DNA of 20,475 nt, from contig CAMNHM010000034.1 of NCBI GenBank assembly GCA_946539475.1, positions 1 to 20,475 on the forward strand, read 5' to 3'. Under the pieces are notes generated by a model that worked only from the letters and a program-made list of their open reading frames with translations, searched no databases and was not told the DNA's origin. The stretch is from an uncultured Prevotellaceae bacterium. Its GTDB lineage: Bacteria; Bacteroidota; Bacteroidia; Bacteroidales; Bacteroidaceae. This document shows positions 16,603 to 20,475 of this stretch, piece by piece. The position numbers and the translations under genes were made by a program. Numbering within the stretch: position 1 is the first letter of the stretch; every line of letters begins with the position of its first letter.

Positions 16603-18291
16603 TTATTTCTGTACGTTCTTCAGCTCGAGGTCCTTCTGGGCATATGCACGCAGTGAGGCATCCTTGGCGATGGCAGCTGCCAGTGCCGAAGCGGCGGCAG
16701 CGTTGTTGCCCTGGCGGGCATTGACGATAGCCTTCAGATAGTCGGTGGTGGCGTCGGCGTTCTTCACTCCGGCAAGCGTGGCAGCGGCAGCGGCATAGTT
16801 CTTGTTGAGCAGCTGAGCCAGTGCGGCGGAGTTGGTGGCAAGCTTACCGAAGTCCTGCTCGGCCTGGGCGTACTTGCCCTGAGCCAGGTGGAGGTTGCCG
16901 AGCACCTCGTTGAGGTTGTTGGCACCGGTAGCCTTTGCGATGAGAGCCTCAGCGCCCTGCACGTCGCCCTTCTGCAGTGCGAGCAGTCCGAGGTTGGCGT
17001 TGGTCTCGGGGAGCACCTTAGCCTTCTGTGCAGCCTTTGCCAGCCAGTTGGCAGCCTCGCCGTAGTTACCCTTGACATACTCCATCAGGGCGACGTTGTT
17101 GAATGCGCGTGCATCGTTAGGATAGATCTCGGCAGCCTTCTTGTAGGCTTCCTCGGCCTTCTGCTGGTCGCCATTGTAGAGCGTGGCGGCGTAGAGAAGC
17201 TCCTCGACGCTGAGCTGCTTGGCATCGCTGGCGAGCTGATCCTTGATCTGCTGGTCGTCGCGGCCCACGACGTCGTAGTTGATGGTCATGCGAGCGCGGC
17301 GCAGCTGAGGCAGGATACCGTCGGCAAGCTCACGGAAGGCGCTGGAGATGTTCTTGATCTGCTGTTCGCGCTCCTCGGGATCCTGATACATCGAGAGTAC
17401 GCGCAGGATGACGTCCTTGTCCTGGATGTTTGAAGCGCCGACGAGCTCCTGGAATCCCTCCCAGTCCTCAGCGGTGTACTTCGTGTCGATGGGAGCGGTG
17501 GTATTGGTCTTCTTCATCTGCTCCTTGACATACTTGGCGGTAGCATCCTGACGCTGTCCGGCCAGGCGCTCGTTGAGTGCGAAGCCACCGTCGGGCGATG
17601 CGTATGCCGACACCTCAACGCCGTCGAGGCGCAGGCCTTCCTGGTCCTTGGCAATCTCGCCCAGCAGGCGTACGAACTCCTGCACGGAGTTGTTCTGCAG
17701 CTCGGAGCGGCGCAGCTGTGCCTGGTTGATGAGGAACTTCACGTTGGCATCCTGCTTCTGGTTGATGATGCGCTGGAAGGCATCGGGAGCCAGTGAGGGA
17801 TTGGCCGAGGCCAGTGTCCGCTTGTAGAGCTCGGAGGTGGCGATGACGCCGTCGGCAACCTTCACGTCGGGCACCTTGACGGTCTTCTTACCCACCTTGG
17901 CATTGAACGTGAGGTAGAGCTCGCTCTGCTCCATGTCGGGCTGGTAGGCGAAGTTAGACTTCATGGTATAGCGTCCGCCCATCTTGTACTGGATGGTCTG
18001 GTCGTTGCCACGCACCTTCTCGCCCTGGAACGTTGCGCTCTCGCCCTTCACGGTCTGCTGTCCGTTGAGGGTCTGGAAGCGCAGTTCGGGAGTGACGGTG
18101 ACGACGGCCTTCTTCTTCATGTATTTCTGCGGGAAGGCACCATTGATCGTGGCGGCCACCTGGCCAGCCTGCGACTCCAGAGGATTGGGCATAACTGAGA
18201 AATTGTCAGCCGAGAGGGCTCCCAGCTTTCCTGAGCATGCTGTCAGCAGCATGGCGCTGGCCGACAGCAGAAAGAATGTTGTTTTCTTCAT
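16603..18291 (-). CDS. OmpA-like/TPR lipoprotein
   Basis: A 562-residue outer-envelope lipoprotein. The signal peptide ends LLTAC with lipidated C19. The N-terminal region (about 30-160) is beta-rich and of unknown function. Residues 186-255 resemble the OmpA C-terminal peptidoglycan-binding fold (LDGVEVSAYASPDGG, then NERLAGQRQDATAKYVKE, matching the N..L...R...V pattern). Residues about 365-520 are tetratricopeptide-like, Ala-rich helical repeats (AEEAYKKAAEIYPNDARAFN, then NYGEAANWLAKAA and repeats). It likely links or scaffolds envelope complexes. It is led by a -7 box at 18358-18366. No more specific name is justified. Confidence 0.82.
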   Translation of the reverse strand: MKKTTFFLLSASAMLLTACSGKLGALSADNFSVMPNPLESQAGQVAATINGAFPQKYMKKKAVVTVTPELRFQTLNGQQTVKGESATFQGEKVRGNDQTIQYKMGGRYTMKSNFAYQPDMEQSELYLTFNAKVGKKTVKVPDVKVADGVIATSELYKRTLASANPSLAPDAFQRIINQKQDANVKFLINQAQLRRSELQNNSVQEFVRLLGEIAKDQEGLRLDGVEVSAYASPDGGFALNERLAGQRQDATAKYVKEQMKKTNTTAPIDTKYTAEDWEGFQELVGASNIQDKDVILRVLSMYQDPEEREQQIKNISSAFRELADGILPQLRRARMTINYDVVGRDDQQIKDQLASDAKQLSVEELLYAATLYNGDQQKAEEAYKKAAEIYPNDARAFNNVALMEYVKGNYGEAANWLAKAAQKAKVLPETNANLGLLALQKGDVQGAEALIAKATGANNLNEVLGNLHLAQGKYAQAEQDFGKLATNSAALAQLLNKNYAAAAATLAGVKNADATTDYLKAIVNARQGNNAAAASALAAAIAKDASLRAYAQKDLELKNVQK

Positions 18292-18357
18292 TTCTTTGGT
18301 TCTTGTTATTTTGTTATTAATAGTATGTTGTGGCTTCTCTCTTTTTTCAACGGTAAT

Positions 18358-18366
18358 GCAAAGGTA
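18358..18366 (-). promoter_or_regulatory. Bacteroidetes -7 box of the OmpA/TPR lipoprotein gene
   Basis: The minus strand reads TACCTTTGC, a full match to the -7 consensus. The start codon is 67 bp downstream at 18291. No clear -33 TTTG is seen. Confidence 0.65.
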
Positions 18367-18435
18367 CGCATATTTATTATTATATCGTCAGGCACACGCT
18401 TTTTTTTTGGTTTTATTAACGTGGCTCCTTGGTCG

Positions 18436-20094
18436 TCAGGGCTGTCCTTTGGCAGTCTTCTTGGTGAAAAAGCCGATGCGGTGGTTGCGCCCCTTGCGTC
18501 CGAGCGATCGTAGCTGGTACATGCCGTCAGGCAGGCCGCTGACGTTGAGGGTGGTGCCATAGGGAGCCGTGGCGACTGCCTGTCCCATGAAATTCTCGAC
18601 GAGGACGTATTCGGCATCCAGCGTCTGGCCCTTTGCCGGAAGGGCGATGGGCCGTCCGTCGGTCTTGGCGATGAGCTGTGCAGCATATACAGGCCCAGCG
18701 TTGAGGAGCAGCTGTGCGGCGGGGCTCTCTTGTCCGTAGCGGTCCATGGCTGTGACGGCATAGTTCATTTTGCCCTGCGGCACGTAGAGCTGTGTCGTCG
18801 TCAGTCGTGTGGCCATGAGGTTCTCAGCCTTGGTGATGTCGACGGGGTAGTCCTCGGATGCATAGACATTATATAAGAGGTAGGGTGCGCCGCTGCGGTC
18901 GTGAGCACCGTCCCAGGCTAGCACGTTCTTCTGTAGTGCGATCGATGTGGGTGCCGTCGGTGCCGGTCGTCCGGCCCAGGTCATCGGCGGCACGAGGGCC
19001 GGCGTGGCATCCAGTCGGCGCCCCATGTCGTAGACACCCTTGATGTTGTCGGTGAAGAAGCGCGATCGGAAATAGCAGTGTCCCAGCCCTAGTTGCCGCA
19101 GCACGTTCATCTGTCGCTCCACCATGTCCAGTGTCCAGGGTCCCTCGCGTGGGTCGAGGAAGTAGATGCCCAGTCCTGGCGCTACGATGCGTCCGTAGCT
19201 GCGCTCCTTCCAGTCGATGGCGAAGGGGTAGAAGTTGTTGCCCTGGAAGTACATCATGGGGAAGAGCTCGTCCATCAGTCCCTGCCGCATCCACTCCTGC
19301 GCATCCTGGCAGACGGCCGTGCGGGCGTTCCATCCGCCGGCGCTGTAGCGCGTCAGGTTGTCGTGTTTTCCGACTGGTGAGCACGACATCTTCACCCAGG
19401 GCTTTGCCTCTTTCACGGAAGCATAGATAGCCCGCACGATGCGGGTGATGTTCTCGCGTCCCTGCGTACGGCTGACCTTAATCTTCCACTGTTCGGGATA
19501 GCGTATGTAGTCGAGGTGGATGCCGTCGACGTCGTAGTTGCTGACAATCTCCCGGCACACGTTGGCCAGGTAGGTGGCCGTCTGGGGGTTCTCGGGATCC
19601 ATGAAGGCATCGTCGCCGATGCGCTTCACCAGCTTTGGCTGTTTCTTGCGCATCTGCTGCGCGCCGATGGCATTCCACTTGCCAATGGGGATGGTCACCA
19701 CCCAGGCATGGCATTCCATGCTGCGGCGGTGACACTCGTCGATGCAGAACCGCAATGGGTCGTAGGCCGGTGCGACGCCGGGCTTGCCTGAGAATCCGCC
19801 GTCCCAGGGCTCAAGGGCCGACGGATAGATCGTCGTGGCGCGCACTCGTGCCTGCAGCAGCACGGTGTTGATGCCAGCCGCCTGCAGCTTGTCGAGTATT
19901 CGGCAGAGGTCTTGCCGCTGTGCCTCCTGATTGGATGTGGAAGGCCAGTCGAGCCCGTTGATGACCGTTAGCCAGACCGCTCTCACCTCGTGTTTGGGCG
20001 AAGGCGTATCGTCCCATGGCAGTGCTGGGGCGTCCTGAGCCCTAAGGTTGAAAGCGGCGATGAATAGCAGTAGGAGTATGCTGAAATATTTCAT
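18436..20094 (-). CDS. Secreted GHL10-family glycosidase-like protein with a T9SS-like C-terminal tail
   Basis: A 552-residue exported protein. ATG 20094 opens a clear signal peptide (MKYFSILLLLFIAAFNLRAQ); a longer frame to 20148 would run into the promoter box. The GHL10 barrel covers about 35-390: HEVRAVWLTVINGLDWP, NTVLLQARVRATTIYPS, CHAWVVTIP, and DGIHLDYIRYPEQW with probable catalytic acids. A fibronectin-III-like segment follows (about 400-470; YLLYNVYAS...NYAVTAMDRYGQES). The last 75 residues (YVLVENFMGQAVATAPYGTT, then LNVSGLPDGMYQLRSLG, ending FFTKK) follow the pattern of type IX secretion sorting domains. It is a paralogue of the 3816-5297 protein, which lacks this tail. Confidence 0.87.
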   Translation of the reverse strand: MKYFSILLLLFIAAFNLRAQDAPALPWDDTPSPKHEVRAVWLTVINGLDWPSTSNQEAQRQDLCRILDKLQAAGINTVLLQARVRATTIYPSALEPWDGGFSGKPGVAPAYDPLRFCIDECHRRSMECHAWVVTIPIGKWNAIGAQQMRKKQPKLVKRIGDDAFMDPENPQTATYLANVCREIVSNYDVDGIHLDYIRYPEQWKIKVSRTQGRENITRIVRAIYASVKEAKPWVKMSCSPVGKHDNLTRYSAGGWNARTAVCQDAQEWMRQGLMDELFPMMYFQGNNFYPFAIDWKERSYGRIVAPGLGIYFLDPREGPWTLDMVERQMNVLRQLGLGHCYFRSRFFTDNIKGVYDMGRRLDATPALVPPMTWAGRPAPTAPTSIALQKNVLAWDGAHDRSGAPYLLYNVYASEDYPVDITKAENLMATRLTTTQLYVPQGKMNYAVTAMDRYGQESPAAQLLLNAGPVYAAQLIAKTDGRPIALPAKGQTLDAEYVLVENFMGQAVATAPYGTTLNVSGLPDGMYQLRSLGRKGRNHRIGFFTKKTAKGQP

Positions 20095-20113
20095 GAATTC
20101 TTCAATTTTGCAT

Positions 20114-20122
20114 GCAAAGGTA
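20114..20122 (-). promoter_or_regulatory. Bacteroidetes -7 box of the second GHL10 gene
   Basis: The minus strand reads TACCTTTGC, 20 bp upstream of ATG 20094. It is divergent to the box at 20166-20174, so both genes share a 108-bp control region that contains a repeated ttcataa motif. Confidence 0.65.
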
Positions 20123-20165
20123 CAAAAAAATCGTAATTCATCGTTCATAATTCATAATTATTTCC

Positions 20166-20174
20166 TACCTTTGC
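20166..20174 (+). promoter_or_regulatory. Bacteroidetes -7 box of the CstA-like gene
   Basis: TACCTTTGC matches the consensus exactly and lies 28 bp before ATG 20202. No TTTG is visible at 19-21 bp upstream. Confidence 0.65.
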
Positions 20175-20201
20175 ACGAAAAATAAGTAATTCGCTCGTCA
20201 G

Positions 20202-20475
20202 ATGATAACATTTTTAGTAAGCTTCGTAGCTCTCGTCCTGGGATATATGCTCTACGGACGGTTTGTGGAGAGAGTCTTCGGACCCGACGACAGGCAGACG
20301 CCAGCCGTGCGTAAGGCCGACGGTGTGGACTATATCGTGCTGCCGTCGTGGAAGGTTTTCATGATTCAGTTTCTTAATATTGCCGGCACGGGCCCCATCT
20401 TCGGCGCCATCATGGGTGCGAAGTTCGGCCCTGTGGCCTATCTGTGGATTGTGCTGGGCTGCATCTTCGCCGGTG
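20202..20475 (+). CDS. cstA: CstA-family carbon-starvation/peptide transporter, N-terminal fragment (runs off window)
   Basis: The frame is open from ATG 20202 to the right edge (91 codons). It begins with a membrane helix (MITFLVSFVALVLGYMLYGR). It then shows the CstA signature region: TPAVRKADGVDYIVLPSWKV, FMIQFLNIAGTGPIFGAIMG, and FGPVAYLWIVLGCIFAG. Proteins of this family are inner-membrane transporters linked to peptide or pyruvate uptake during carbon limitation. Only about a sixth of a normal length protein is present, because the window ends. Confidence 0.9.
   Translation, partial: MITFLVSFVALVLGYMLYGRFVERVFGPDDRQTPAVRKADGVDYIVLPSWKVFMIQFLNIAGTGPIFGAIMGAKFGPVAYLWIVLGCIFAG

Overview
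The window looks like chromosomal DNA from a Bacteroidota bacterium, most likely Bacteroidales and plausibly Prevotellaceae. Promoter -7 boxes of the TAnnTTTG type precede several genes. The gene content is also typical: a HU-HIG DNA-binding protein, a DUF4369-type lipoprotein, GHL10 glycosidases and an activation-domain-less MetH. Family names come from recognising motifs by eye; no database was searched. Core genes are GC-rich. Short samples from the 8.4-11.05 kb genes are nearer 42-47% G+C, against over 60% in a pntB sample.

Region 1 (1-5297, + strand) is a tightly packed run: the end of smpB, metH, a YihX-like HAD phosphatase, and a secreted GHL10 glycosidase whose ATG overlaps the HAD stop codon. 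The metH frame carries a G-rich/C-rich inverted repeat in its interdomain linker.

Region 2 (5298-11400) looks like an accessory island between core genes. It starts with a gene-free stretch of hairpins and five 22-bp tandem repeats that run into the end of a Toprim/zinc-finger primase-like gene. Next come a RepA-like AAA ATPase and an unrecognised 378-residue protein, all on the minus strand. Divergent from these are a Bacteroidetes-type promoter, a long rod-shaped RNA fold (about 9730-9891) and a PD-(D/E)XK nuclease of the HsdR-N type. The rod-shaped RNA, with its two flanking genes, is the best candidate here for something undescribed. It may instead be a divergent 6S-type RNA or a known Bacteroidales RNA family.

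Region 3 (11400-12205, +) is a HU-HIG gene with a textbook promoter and terminator. Region 4 (12247-15282, -) is the split proton-translocating transhydrogenase operon pntA1-pntA2-pntB; PntB carries an unusual coiled-coil insert. Region 5 (15516-18366, -) holds an OmpA/TPR lipoprotein followed by a thioredoxin-fold lipoprotein that has lost its CXXC. Region 6 (18436-20475) is a second GHL10 glycosidase (-) with a T9SS-like tail, sharing a divergent promoter region with the truncated start of a CstA-type transporter (+).
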